Part shown: positions 53,098 to 61,403 of the stretch, one piece after another
How positions within the stretch are numbered: the stretch's first letter is position 1
Layout of the letters: each line of letters opens with the position of its first letter
Origin: Nocardia abscessus
Lineage (GTDB): Bacteria; Actinomycetota; Actinomycetes; Mycobacteriales; Mycobacteriaceae
Length of the DNA stretch: 64,000 nucleotides
Assembly (NCBI RefSeq): GCF_015477775.1
Contig: NZ_JADLQO010000001.1
Span: 372,001 to 436,000 of the forward strand
Direction of reading: 5' to 3'
Notes under the pieces: model-generated
The model's input: only the letters and a program-made list of their open reading frames with translations
Told to the model about the DNA's origin: nothing
Database searches by the model: none
Made by a program: the position numbers and the translations under genes

Positions 53098-53982
53098 ATG
53101 AGTGGAGAAGGCACGCCCCCACCCCCGTCGCTGCCGAGGCGACGGTTCGGCAATCACATCCGCGACGCCCGGCACGCAGCGAACCTCAAGCAGCCGGATG
53201 TGGCCAAAGCGATGCGATGGAGCGTTCCGACTCAATCTCGGATCGAGCGTGGCTATCTCGGCACGTTGAACGACCGAGACGTGCGGGACCTGTGTGCCGT
53301 CCTCGGTATCGAGGACGAGGAGGAAGTCGCGGCGCTGATCGGCATGCTCGAAGAGGCGACTGCGCAACCCAAGAAGTGGTGGCAGCAGCAGTACGGCGAG
53401 GTCATGCAAGAGCGGTTCGACGTTTACGTGGGACTCGAGTACGAAGCTCGCGCGATCGACATCTACCGCTCCGAACTGGTACCCGGCTTGTTCCAGACCG
53501 CCGACTACGCACGGGTGCTGAACCACTTGTTCTTCCCACATGAATCTGAGGAACAACAAGCGCGCCGGATCGAGCTGAAGCTGAAGCGACAGGCGAGTCT
53601 GACCCGGAAGACCAAGCCCCTAGAAGCGACGATGGTTCTGGACGAAGCGATTTTGCGGAGGATCGTCGGAAGCGCGCGGATCATGGGGCCGCAACTGCGC
53701 CACCTCGCCGACATGAGTACGCGAGACAACATCACCATCCGGGTGCTGCCGTTCAGTGCTGGATATCCCACGGGAACCGCAACAGGCGCGTTCTCGATAC
53801 TTTCGTTCGAAGTCGACGCGTCTGTGGTGTACGTCGAGTCCTTCACAAGCAACATGTACCTTGAGGATGAGACGGACGTCGCGACGTACCAGACCGCGTC
53901 TACGATCATCCGCCGCTCCGCATTGGATGCGGCAGCGAGCAGGAGTCTGCTGCGGCAGATGGCTAAGGAGTTTGCAAGGTGA
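53098..53982 (+). CDS. XRE-family regulator with DUF5753-type domain
   Basis: 294 residues. Helix-turn-helix at about 16-70 (FGNHIRDARHAANLKQPDVA, KAMRWSVPTQSRIERGYLG). The C-terminal domain is common in Streptomyces/Nocardia WhiJ-like regulators: YVGLEYEARAIDIYRSELVP, GLFQTADYARVLNHLF, RIVGSARIMGPQLRHLADM, TIRVLPFSAGYPTGTATGAF. AGGAG precedes the ATG. The DUF397 gene overlaps its end by four bases (GTGA). Such pairs control development and antibiotic genes in Streptomyces. Confidence 0.88.
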   Translation: MSGEGTPPPPSLPRRRFGNHIRDARHAANLKQPDVAKAMRWSVPTQSRIERGYLGTLNDRDVRDLCAVLGIEDEEEVAALIGMLEEATAQPKKWWQQQYGEVMQERFDVYVGLEYEARAIDIYRSELVPGLFQTADYARVLNHLFFPHESEEQQARRIELKLKRQASLTRKTKPLEATMVLDEAILRRIVGSARIMGPQLRHLADMSTRDNITIRVLPFSAGYPTGTATGAFSILSFEVDASVVYVESFTSNMYLEDETDVATYQTASTIIRRSALDAAASRSLLRQMAKEFAR

Positions 53983-54185
53983 GCGCCGATCTACCGGGGG
54001 CACGGTGGTTCAAAAGCAGCCACAGCGGCGGGCATGGCGATTGCGTTGAGGTCGCATTCCTGGACGGGGACAGGGTTGGTGTCCGAGACTCCAAAGACTC
54101 GGCCAGCGTGGCGCTCGTATTCACTCCCAGCGAGTGGGACGCTTTCACCGCGGGCGTCGCGGCGGGAGAATTCGACCGGCGCTAG
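53979..54185 (+). CDS. DUF397 domain protein
   Basis: 68 residues: WFKSSHSGGHGDCVEVAFLD, VGVRDSKDSASVALVFTPSE, WDAFTAGVAAGEFD. This is the standard DUF397 pattern. These small proteins bind and modulate the XRE protein encoded just upstream, in a toxin-antitoxin-like pairing. The GTG start is coupled to the XRE stop. Confidence 0.92.
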   Translation: MSADLPGARWFKSSHSGGHGDCVEVAFLDGDRVGVRDSKDSASVALVFTPSEWDAFTAGVAAGEFDRR

Positions 54186-54286
54186 CCGCCCCACACGCCC
54201 ATCCATCCTGGTCACCAGCATCTAGCTGGACTTTTCCCACCCCGCGCGCGGCTCTGCTACAGTCTCGGTTGGCACATCTGCCTCTC

Positions 54287-54360
54287 GCCGATGTAGTTCA
54301 ATGGTAGAACTTCTGCTTCCCAAGCAGACAGCGCGGGTTCGATTCCCGTCATCGGCTCCA
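54287..54360 (+). tRNA. tRNA-Gly (anticodon CCC)
   Basis: Complete cloverleaf. Acceptor stem GCCGATG / CATCGGC, D-loop AGTTCAATGGTAGAAC, anticodon stem TCTGC / GCAGA around TTCCCAA (anticodon CCC), T-arm GCGGGTTCGATTCCCGT, discriminator T, and an encoded CCA. A TACAGT -10 box lies at 54258-54263, and a terminator follows. Confidence 0.95.
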
Positions 54361-54362
54361 CG

Positions 54363-54404
54363 AGAAAGGCCCTGGACCGGCACCCGCCGATCCAGGGCCT
54401 TTCT
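54363..54404 (+). terminator. Terminator after tRNA-Gly
   Basis: Perfect 14-bp stem AGAAAGGCCCTGGA / TCCAGGGCCTTTCT with a 14-base loop, three bases after the tRNA CCA end. Confidence 0.9.
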
Positions 54405-54477
54405 CCTATTCCGGCCCCTAGTCACGAGTGGCACAGGGCGGAGCGAATCGCGAGAAGACCTCTCCGTCATGGGCCAC

Positions 54478-55587
54478 TCAACGAGGTACCAGGCGGTAGA
54501 GGGAGGTTGTTTCCGCGGCGCGGGCGGTGGCGAAGGGGGAGTTCGGGTCGTTGGCTCGGGTGTGGGTGGGGCGGGTGTCGAGTTGGGCGGTGATGTGGAG
54601 ACCTGCGGTGGTGATGCGGTCGAATAGTTCGCTTCGGGTGCGCAGGCCGAGGCGTTCCGGGAGGTCGGAGAGGATCAGCCAGCCTTCGCCGCCGGGCCGC
54701 AGGTGGGCGCGGAGGCCGGAGAGGAAGTCGTGCAGCATGGACGAGTTCTCGTCGTAGACACCGCTTTCCAGTGCCGAGGTCGGCGTGCCGGGGAGCCAGG
54801 GTGGATTGCAGACTATGAGGTCGGCCTCGCCGTCCGGGAAGAGAGCCGGGCCGTGCACGTCGACGGACGACAGGCCCAGTCGATCGAGATTGGCGCGGGC
54901 GCAGGTCAGTGCGCGAAGGCTGTTGTCCGTGGCGGTGATTCGACTGCATCCGCGGCGGGCCAGCAGGGCGGCGAGCACACCGGTGCCGGTGCCGAGATCG
55001 AAGGCGATATCGGCTCGTCCGGGTAGTGGCGCGGCGGCGACGAGGTCGACGTACTCGCCGCGGACCGGGGAGAACACGCCGTAGTGCGCATGAATGCGGT
55101 CATCGAGCGCGGGCACGTACACGCCCTTCTCCCGCCACTGCGCCGCACCTAGCACACCGAGCAGGCCGGTTAGCGGGATCACCGTGCTCCCCTGCGGCGC
55201 GCCATACGCCTCGGTGCACGCGCGCCGCACGTCAGGAGCGCGACGCAACGCCAGCGAGTGGTCGTCCTCGAGCAGGACGAGCAGCTTGCCGAGCACGTGC
55301 GCCCGACGACGCCGCGACGCCCGATAGCGCCGGAACGCTTCGGCCGGGTCGTCGTCCAGCGGACCCTGCCGCTCTACCCGACGCCCCATCGCACGCAATA
55401 GTTGCCGCGCATTGTGGAAGTCACCGCGCCACAGCAGGCCGGTCCCTGCGCGCGCCAACCGGCAAGCCGCGTCGGCGGTCGTCGCGTCGTTCACCACCAC
55501 GATCGAATCAGGCGCCGACGCGCCGTTTTCGGAATGCCAGCGGGCGGTTCGGGATGTGTGGTCTTCGGTCCAGGAAACGGTGGACAC
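54478..55587 (-). CDS. Class I SAM-dependent methyltransferase (HemK/PrmC-like)
   Basis: 369 residues. The N-terminal half is a helical substrate domain (RYRASRRRRAHVLGKLLVLL). The C-terminal half is the methyltransferase with IAFDLGTGTGVLAALLARRG, ITATDNSLRALTCARANLD and the NPPW motif (LIVCNPPWLPG), which marks N-methylation of Asn/Gln or adenine-like amide groups. PrmC itself is shorter and has NPPY, so the target is open. Lies convergent to the tRNA terminator. Confidence 0.8.
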   Translation of the reverse strand: MSTVSWTEDHTSRTARWHSENGASAPDSIVVVNDATTADAACRLARAGTGLLWRGDFHNARQLLRAMGRRVERQGPLDDDPAEAFRRYRASRRRRAHVLGKLLVLLEDDHSLALRRAPDVRRACTEAYGAPQGSTVIPLTGLLGVLGAAQWREKGVYVPALDDRIHAHYGVFSPVRGEYVDLVAAAPLPGRADIAFDLGTGTGVLAALLARRGCSRITATDNSLRALTCARANLDRLGLSSVDVHGPALFPDGEADLIVCNPPWLPGTPTSALESGVYDENSSMLHDFLSGLRAHLRPGGEGWLILSDLPERLGLRTRSELFDRITTAGLHITAQLDTRPTHTRANDPNSPFATARAAETTSLYRLVPR

Positions 55588-55877
55588 CGCGTACTCCTCG
55601 TGATCGAACGTGCATGGGCACGACGAGCACTTCGCCGCGGAATCGCGAAAAACTGTGCGGTTATCGCACAGGGGTCAGTCGAGTTGTCTGCCTACGCCCG
55701 CGTCGAAGTGCGCGGGAAGTCACCGAGGACCATGCCGAGCGTCATGACCGGACCTTTCCGTGAGAGACCCTCCGAGTCTCCCACAACCCTGATCGACGCC
55801 GAATTCCGGTCCACGGCGATGACCGGTGCACGGCCGTGTGGATCGGCGGTCTCGAAACCGTGCACGCGTCCGCTACC
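55588..55877. other. Intergenic stretch of 290 bases
   Basis: Separates the start of the methyltransferase from the end of the flavin reductase gene. It must carry the methyltransferase promoter. I see no repeat, RNA structure or credible short gene. Confidence 0.5.
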
Positions 55878-56393
55878 TCAGGCCGCCCCGTTGGCCGGTT
55901 CGGCGTGCAACCGGCGGAAGCGGCTGCCCTGGAAGACCAGGGGGTCGACGTCGGCGCGGGTGGCGATGCGGTGGACGCGCAGGATGACGACGGCGTGGTC
56001 GCCCGCCGGGACGTGGGCTTCCTGAACGCCCTCGATCCAGGCGGACGCGCCGTCGATGAACACGGCGTCGCCCGAGCCGCGGTGCAGCTGGATATCGCGG
56101 AAACGGTCGCCGTCGCGGGTGCCGAGGGAGCGGGCGGCGGCCTGCTGGTCGGTGCCGAGCAGGCTCAGGCCGAGGTGGCTCGCGGCGGCGAGCTTCGGCC
56201 ACGTGGCCGAGGAGTTCTGCACGCAGAAGGAGACCAGGGGCGGGTCGAGCGAGACGGGAACGAACGTGCTCACCGCCAGACCGTGCGGGGTTCCGTCGAT
56301 TTCGGCGCACACCGCGACGACGCCGCTGGGGAAATTCGCGAACGCGCGACGCAGACCGGCTCCGTCGGCGGGAAATTCGAACAGGTCATGCAT
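55878..56393 (-). CDS. Flavin reductase family protein (NAD(P)H:FMN oxidoreductase)
   Basis: 171 residues, split-barrel flavin reductase: LRRAFANFPSGVVAVCAEID, GLAVSTFVPVSLDPPLVSFC, RFRDIQLHRGSGDAVFIDGA, and VLRVHRI. It probably supplies reduced FMN to the two-component monooxygenases encoded upstream (SfnG, DszC/SfnB-like). The ATG at 56393 overlaps the end of the FMN reductase gene by eight bases. Last gene of the SfnG-SfnB-reductase operon. Confidence 0.87.
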   Translation of the reverse strand: MHDLFEFPADGAGLRRAFANFPSGVVAVCAEIDGTPHGLAVSTFVPVSLDPPLVSFCVQNSSATWPKLAAASHLGLSLLGTDQQAAARSLGTRDGDRFRDIQLHRGSGDAVFIDGASAWIEGVQEAHVPAGDHAVVILRVHRIATRADVDPLVFQGSRFRRLHAEPANGAA

Positions 56394-56901
56394 GATTCGC
56401 AGCCTTCGAGCTGTGGGCCAGTGCCTGGGCGACCGAACGCCACCGACCACTGTACCGGTCGATGACGCCGTCCTCGGCGAAAGTGCGATCGGACAGGTAG
56501 AGCCCGGGCAGCGCGGCGGTGGCCCCGATTTCGACGAGCACGGGCTTCAGCAACAGGTCGGGCGCCAGGGCATGCGCAGGTCCGGCGCCGAGCATGACCG
56601 GCACCGCGAGCACGCCCTCGAGCCCCGTTCCGCCTTCGAACTGTTCGAGGAACAGCTTCAGCAAACCGGTGTAGGTCGCCTTGAAGGTGGGGCTGGCGAA
56701 GACCACGAGTTCCGACCCGGCCACGGTTCGCACCGCCTCGGCCACGGCCGGGTCACCCCAGCTGAGCAGACCCGGACCGAACTCGACCAAGTCGATCACG
56801 GCGGGCTCCGCCTCCGGCCGCAGTCCCCGCGCGACCAGCGTGGCGGCGGTCAAGGTACGCGAGGCCGGTTTCGGATTTCCGACGACGACAGTGACCGTCA
56901 T
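56386..56901 (-). CDS. NADPH-dependent FMN reductase (SsuE/MsuE-like)
   Basis: 171 residues, flavodoxin-like fold: MTVTVVVGNPKPASRTLTAA, ELVVFASPTFKATYTGLLKL, LAVPVMLGAGPAHALAPDLL. These residues match the SsuE/MsuE group that reduces FMN for alkanesulfonate or methanesulfonate monooxygenases. A second reductase of a different fold is encoded immediately downstream. The ATG is 11 bases after the SfnB-like stop, with GGAGACGAA between. Confidence 0.87.
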   Translation of the reverse strand: MTVTVVVGNPKPASRTLTAATLVARGLRPEAEPAVIDLVEFGPGLLSWGDPAVAEAVRTVAGSELVVFASPTFKATYTGLLKLFLEQFEGGTGLEGVLAVPVMLGAGPAHALAPDLLLKPVLVEIGATAALPGLYLSDRTFAEDGVIDRYSGRWRSVAQALAHSSKAANHA

Positions 56902-56912
56902 TTCGTCTCCTT

Positions 56913-58130
56913 TCAGATCACACCGTGCAGCGGCGGCGCGGCGTCGTGCAGCAGAGCCCGGCCGATGTGCTGGTACTTCCAGCGCACCGGGTCGTGCAGC
57001 GTGTGCGTGCGCGCGTTGCGCCAGAAGTGGTGCAGGTTCAGATCCGCGGCGACGCTGCGTGTTCCGCCGACCTCGAACAGCGCGGCGGACACGTCGTTGG
57101 CGGCGCGGTCGGCCAGCACCTTGGCGGTCGCCACGGCCAGTGACGCCTGGGCGACGCTGTCGACGCTCGGATCGACCCTGGTAGCCGCGTCCACCGCCCA
57201 TCCGGCCGACGAGAGAGTCGCCTCCGCGGCGGTGACCGCGACCGACAACTCACCGAACCGCTGGATCAGCAGCGGGTCGTCCACCGCGTTCGCCACCCCC
57301 GCCTCGAACCAGGGACGACTTTTCGTGCGCACGAACTCCGTGGCCGCGCTGAGCGCGCCGCGGGCGATGCCGGTGTCGATGGCGGCGTGCAGAAGCTGCG
57401 CGAACGCGCCGTAGCCGGTCGGTGCGCGCACCGCGCCGGAGCGGGGAATCACCTGGTCGTGGTCGACCAGCACCTCCTCGAAAGACACCGTTCCGCTGCC
57501 GGTGGTGCGCTGCCCCAGCCCGTTCCAGTCGTCCACCACGCGCACGCCGGGCGTGTTCGCGGGCAGATAGGCGATGTACTCCCCGGGCTCGAGGCCACTG
57601 TGGCCCTCCGGATCGTCGAGCCGGGTGAGCACCGCGAACAGGTCGGCGAACAGCGATCCGGTGCAGTAGTACTTCACGCCGTCCACGCGGAATCGCTCGC
57701 CGACCGGTCGCAACGTGGTGGAGATGTCGGCGACGGTCGCGCCGCCGCGCTCGGACTGCGCGTTGGCGATGCGCCCACCGTCGAGCACCCGCCCGAAGTA
57801 TCGCCCGCGCTGCCGCGCCGTACCCGCGAGCCGGAGCAGGTTCACATAGACGAAGTGGCTGTGCGGAATCTGCGCGATGTTGGGGTCGGCCGTGGCGAGG
57901 ATTCGCGTCACTTCCGCGACCGCGCTCGGCGGCAGATCCGCGCCACCGTAGGCCGCGGGCACGGTGATCGCGAGCAGACCGCTGGCCGCCAGCCGATCGA
58001 CCTCCGCGTACGGCAGCGCACGATCCCGGTCGCGCTGCGCGGCCCCCGGCGCGAACTCCGCCGCGAGCCGCTGCGCCACCGCGAACGCCTGTGCCGCCGA
58101 GAGGATGCGATCGGCGGCGACCGCGGTCAT
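56913..58130 (-). CDS. SfnB-like sulfur-acquisition flavin oxidoreductase (acyl-CoA dehydrogenase fold)
   Basis: 405 residues of the acyl-CoA dehydrogenase fold, but of the DszC/SfnB branch that uses reduced flavin and oxygen: GLLAITVPAAYGGADLPPSA, IPHSHFVYVNLLRLAGT, RVDGVKYYCTGSLFADLFAV, WNGLGQRTTGSGTVSFEEVL, EFVRTKSRPWFEAG and HHFWRNARTHTLHDPVRWKY. The HFWRNARTHTLHDP tail is diagnostic. Its ATG overlaps the SfnG stop (TGATG), so they are co-translated. Probable role is oxidation of an organosulfur compound. Confidence 0.85.
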   Translation of the reverse strand: MTAVAADRILSAAQAFAVAQRLAAEFAPGAAQRDRDRALPYAEVDRLAASGLLAITVPAAYGGADLPPSAVAEVTRILATADPNIAQIPHSHFVYVNLLRLAGTARQRGRYFGRVLDGGRIANAQSERGGATVADISTTLRPVGERFRVDGVKYYCTGSLFADLFAVLTRLDDPEGHSGLEPGEYIAYLPANTPGVRVVDDWNGLGQRTTGSGTVSFEEVLVDHDQVIPRSGAVRAPTGYGAFAQLLHAAIDTGIARGALSAATEFVRTKSRPWFEAGVANAVDDPLLIQRFGELSVAVTAAEATLSSAGWAVDAATRVDPSVDSVAQASLAVATAKVLADRAANDVSAALFEVGGTRSVAADLNLHHFWRNARTHTLHDPVRWKYQHIGRALLHDAAPPLHGVI

Positions 58131-59245
58131 CAGTTCACCGCCGCGACAGGCCGCTGCGCGGCTTCCAGCTCACGCACCAGCGGGAGCACCTTCGCGCCGA
58201 AGTACTCGATCTCCTCCTGGAAGTGCAGGAAGCCGCCGAGGATCAGATCGACGCCGAGCTGCTTGTAGGCGACGATCCGCTCGGCCACCTGCTCCGGCGT
58301 GCCGATCAGCTGGGTGCGGAAACCGTCGTTGTACTGCACCAGGTCTTCGAACGTGGAGTCGGCCCACATGCCCTTGCGGTCCTTGGTGGACGCGCCCGCC
58401 TGCTGCACCGCGTCGCGGAAGCCCTCGACCGCGGGCTTGTTCGCCTTCTCGATGATCTCGCGCAGGGTGTCGCGGGCTTCGGTCTCGGTGTCGCGGGCGA
58501 TGATGAAGCCGTTGAGCCCGAATTTCACTTCGCGGTCGTGGGCGCGGGCGATGCCGCGCAGGTCTTCGAGCTGCTCGGTGACACCGTCGAAGTCCTTGCC
58601 GTTGGAGAAGTACCAGTCGGCGTAGCGCCCACCGTTGCGCCGGGCGGCGGTCGAGTTGCCGCCCTGGAAGAGTTCGGGATTCGGGCGCTCGGGTGTGTTC
58701 AGCGGCTTCGGCTTCAGGGTGAAGTCCCGGATGCGGTAGAAGTCGCCGCCGTAGTTCACGTTGTCCTCGGTCCAGATCTTGCGGATCACCTCGAGGAATT
58801 CCGCGCTGCGCCGGTAGCGCTCGTCGTGCTCGAGCCACGGCTCCCCGAGTGCGGTGAATTCACCGGCGAACCAGCCGGAGACGACGTTGATGGCGAACCG
58901 GCCACCGGACAGGTGGTCGGCGGTGGCGCCGAACTTGGCCAGCACGGCCGGGTGCCACAGCCCGGGATGCACGGCCGCGATGACCTTCAGCCGTTCGGTG
59001 GCGCCGAGCAGCGCGAGGCTGAACGAGGTCGATTCGTGCTGGTACTCCGCGCCGTAGGAGGCGGTGTAGCGCACCTGGGAGAGCGCGTAGTCGAAGCCGT
59101 TGTTCTCCGCGGTCTGCGCGAGCTTCTTATTGTACTCGAAATCCCAGCTGGTGCGCTGCTCGATTTCGCTGGTGACCAGTCCCCCGCTGACGTTGGGCAC
59201 CCAGTAGGCGAACCGGATCTGCTCGGCGATCTGCTCCGTGGTCAT
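58130..59245 (-). CDS. sfnG: Dimethylsulfone monooxygenase SfnG
   Basis: 371 residues, LLM TIM-barrel: RFAYWVPNVSGGLVTSEIEQ, RTSWDFEYNKKLAQTAENNG, FDYALSQVRYTASYGAEYQH, HPGLWHPAVLAKFGATADHL and GRFAINVVSGWFAGEFTALG. This pattern is close to Pseudomonas SfnG, which converts dimethylsulfone to methanesulfinate with FMNH2. I start at ATG 59245; the long in-frame upstream extension lacks family similarity. First gene of the sfnG-sfnB-FMN reductase-flavin reductase operon. Confidence 0.88.
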   Translation of the reverse strand: MTTEQIAEQIRFAYWVPNVSGGLVTSEIEQRTSWDFEYNKKLAQTAENNGFDYALSQVRYTASYGAEYQHESTSFSLALLGATERLKVIAAVHPGLWHPAVLAKFGATADHLSGGRFAINVVSGWFAGEFTALGEPWLEHDERYRRSAEFLEVIRKIWTEDNVNYGGDFYRIRDFTLKPKPLNTPERPNPELFQGGNSTAARRNGGRYADWYFSNGKDFDGVTEQLEDLRGIARAHDREVKFGLNGFIIARDTETEARDTLREIIEKANKPAVEGFRDAVQQAGASTKDRKGMWADSTFEDLVQYNDGFRTQLIGTPEQVAERIVAYKQLGVDLILGGFLHFQEEIEYFGAKVLPLVRELEAAQRPVAAVN

Positions 59246-59286
59246 AGCTGCTCCATGGTTTTTCGGGGGTAGCCGTCGGATCGGAG

Positions 59287-59311
59287 GCCGGACGCCACGC
59301 ATGCGTCCGGC
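59287..59311. terminator. Stem-loop between the StyA-like gene and sfnG
   Basis: GCCGGACGC / GCGTCCGGC, a nine-bp perfect stem with a seven-base loop, 63 bases after the StyA-like stop and 42 before sfnG. It may end the upstream transcript or act in the sfnG leader. A GAATC-N5-GATTC repeat (59356-59370) is also present near the StyA-like stop. Confidence 0.55.
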
Positions 59312-59373
59312 GCTCCTTCCACTCCAGCACCGGGCCCCGGTGGGGACGAGGTTTTGAATCTGTGCGATTCGGA

Positions 59374-60759
59374 TCAGGCGTCGGCGAGCGCAGGCGAGTA
59401 GCTCGACCTGGTGAACGTGCCCGCGGGCGCGAACCGGCCGAGCAGCGCGGCGGCGTCCTCGCCGGTGACCCGAGTGATGAACTCGCTCGCCGCTTCCGCT
59501 GAGTCGACCGGCAGGAACGGCTGCGGGCGATGCAGCAGGCCCACCAGCGCCGAGGCGAACGCCGGTTCCACGGCCGCCGCGGCGAAGAAGGCGTTGCCGA
59601 TCTCGGCCAGCTCGGGATCGCTGAGGAACAGCCTGGTCACCTTGTTGGCCGCGTCGCCGCGCGCGGCCAGGAACGCCGCGTACTGGCGTGCGATCCACGC
59701 CTCGTCGAACGGGCCGTCGTGCACGGCGGCCGCCGCGACCAGCCGCTGCGCCTGGATCAGGCCGCTCTGCGCGCCCTGCCCCGCGATCGGGTCGTAGGCG
59801 ATGGCGGTGTCACCGAGCGCGGCGACCACGTGCCCGCCCGCGGTGCGCCCGACACCGGACCGCACGACCGGCCGCACCGCGCCCTTCAACCACGAGTGCG
59901 GGTCCTCGGGGATGGTCTTCGTGGCCAGCACCTCCGGCAGGTCCCAGTCGATGTAGTCGCGGTAGAGGTCCTGCACGATCCGGTGCGCCGATTCGGCGGA
60001 GTCCGCGGCGGCGAAACGCTTCTCCCAGTCGCTGCCCGGACGCGCCCAGCCGAGGAACGCCCAGCTCGGCCCCGCGTCCTTGTGCAGGTACGGGCCCCAC
60101 CACCCTTCGCCCTGGTCGGCGAGGATGGAGAAGCCGCTGTGCGCACCGCCCGCGACGCTGCGATGGGCGAAAACGTTCTCGTCGTAGCCGATTCCGGTCA
60201 CGGTGACGGTGAGCAACGAGCGCTGCGGCGCGTCGTACGGGGTGCGCTGCGCGTCGACGGGGAACAGGTCCGACAGACCACCGCGACCGGTCGCGACCAA
60301 GGTGAGGTCGTTGGCGGCGGCGATGCCGTCGAGCGTCTCCGGCGTCACAGGCTCGACCACGAACCGGCCGCCGCGCTCCAGGAACGCGGTGAGCCGCTCG
60401 TCGGCCTTGAGCCGCGTGTCCACCGCGACGCCGACGAATCCGTCGAAATGACCGTCGAATTGGATCAATTCGGCGCGGTCGGGACCCGCGATGCGCACGC
60501 TCAGGCCGCTGTGCCGGGGCGCACGCGCGGTGTAGCTGTCCAATCCGAGAGCGGCCTCGGCCTGCTGGGTCTCACCGAATTCGAGCGCGGTGCCGGTGGC
60601 GGGCACGTCGTCGCGCAAGGCGCGCTGATCGCGCTCGCTGTAGAGGGTGACGTCGAAACCGGCGTCGAGAAGTCCTAGCGCCGCAGTGACGCCGGTCTGT
60701 CCGGCGCCGATGACCGCGGCCGAACGAGTGGAACGGGATACGGATTGCTGCGATGTCAT
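59374..60759 (-). CDS. Styrene/indole monooxygenase-like FAD protein (StyA type)
   Basis: 461 residues. FAD-binding Rossmann motif AAVIGAGQTGVTAALGLLDA, FDVTLYSERDQRALRDDVPA, LVATGRGGLSDLFPVDAQRT and ALGDTAIAYDPIAGQGAQSG near the C-terminus. The lack of a GD/NADPH domain and the WWGPYLHKDAGPSWAFLGWA stretch match StyA-type two-component monooxygenases, which need a separate flavin reductase; two are encoded downstream. I start at MTSQQSV (60759). A role in organosulfur oxidation is inferred from location; styrene or indole are alternatives. Confidence 0.83.
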   Translation of the reverse strand: MTSQQSVSRSTRSAAVIGAGQTGVTAALGLLDAGFDVTLYSERDQRALRDDVPATGTALEFGETQQAEAALGLDSYTARAPRHSGLSVRIAGPDRAELIQFDGHFDGFVGVAVDTRLKADERLTAFLERGGRFVVEPVTPETLDGIAAANDLTLVATGRGGLSDLFPVDAQRTPYDAPQRSLLTVTVTGIGYDENVFAHRSVAGGAHSGFSILADQGEGWWGPYLHKDAGPSWAFLGWARPGSDWEKRFAAADSAESAHRIVQDLYRDYIDWDLPEVLATKTIPEDPHSWLKGAVRPVVRSGVGRTAGGHVVAALGDTAIAYDPIAGQGAQSGLIQAQRLVAAAAVHDGPFDEAWIARQYAAFLAARGDAANKVTRLFLSDPELAEIGNAFFAAAAVEPAFASALVGLLHRPQPFLPVDSAEAASEFITRVTGEDAAALLGRFAPAGTFTRSSYSPALADA

Positions 60760-60857
60760 GCAGGGATGATGCGATGGCCGCATGGCGCTCGCAGAGTGTT
60801 GCGATCACCGAGAATCAATGGGCAGACAGCGAATTCCCAGCGCGTACCATTCGGGCC

Positions 60858-61340
60858 ATGTCGTTTGTCGTCGCCGATCCGACCGGAGACCGCACCGAGC
60901 AGTACCGACAGCTCGCCGCGCAGGCGCGGGCGCTGGTCACGGGCGAAACCGACCGTATCGCCAATGCCGCCAATCTCTCCGCGTTGGTCTTCCACGCGTT
61001 ATCCGATGTGAATTGGGTGGGTTTCTATTTCTACGACGGGCGGGAACTGGTGGTCGGCCCCTTCCAGGGCAAACCGGCGTGCGTGCGCATAACGCTCGGA
61101 AAAGGCGTATGCGGCACCGCCGCGCAAACCAGGGAAACGCAGCTCGTGCCGGATGTGCACGCGTTCGACGGCCATATCGCCTGTGATGCCGACACACGTT
61201 CGGAAATCGTCGTACCGCTGGTTCGAGACGGTGCGCTCGTCGGGGTATTCGACCTCGACAGTCCACGCCCCGCCCGCTTCGACGAAGTCGATCGCGCGGG
61301 TTTGGAAGCGGTAGCCGAGATATTCCTCGCGGCGAGCTGA
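60858..61340 (+). CDS. msrC: Free methionine-(R)-sulfoxide reductase (fRMsr, GAF domain)
   Basis: 160 residues, a single GAF domain: ANLSALVFHALSDVNWVGFY, GPFQGKPACVRITLGKGVCG, HIACDADTRSEIVVPLVRDG and GVFDLDSPRPARFDEVDRAG. Three conserved cysteines, Cys75, Cys85 and Cys109, correspond to the E. coli fRMsr trio that reduces free Met-R-sulfoxide. ATG 60858 gives the family length. It is the only plus-strand gene in the organosulfur cluster. Confidence 0.92.
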   Translation: MSFVVADPTGDRTEQYRQLAAQARALVTGETDRIANAANLSALVFHALSDVNWVGFYFYDGRELVVGPFQGKPACVRITLGKGVCGTAAQTRETQLVPDVHAFDGHIACDADTRSEIVVPLVRDGALVGVFDLDSPRPARFDEVDRAGLEAVAEIFLAAS

Positions 61341-61403
61341 TCGTTCGCCGCGCTGGAAACCGGACGGCGTCGGCGAAGTGGGCTCCGACGCCGCCCGACG
61401 ATG

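Noticed and set aside
54287..54360. tRNA-Gly as an active prophage or island attachment site.
   Set aside because: No integrase, no second copy of the tRNA 3' end and no phage genes within the window.
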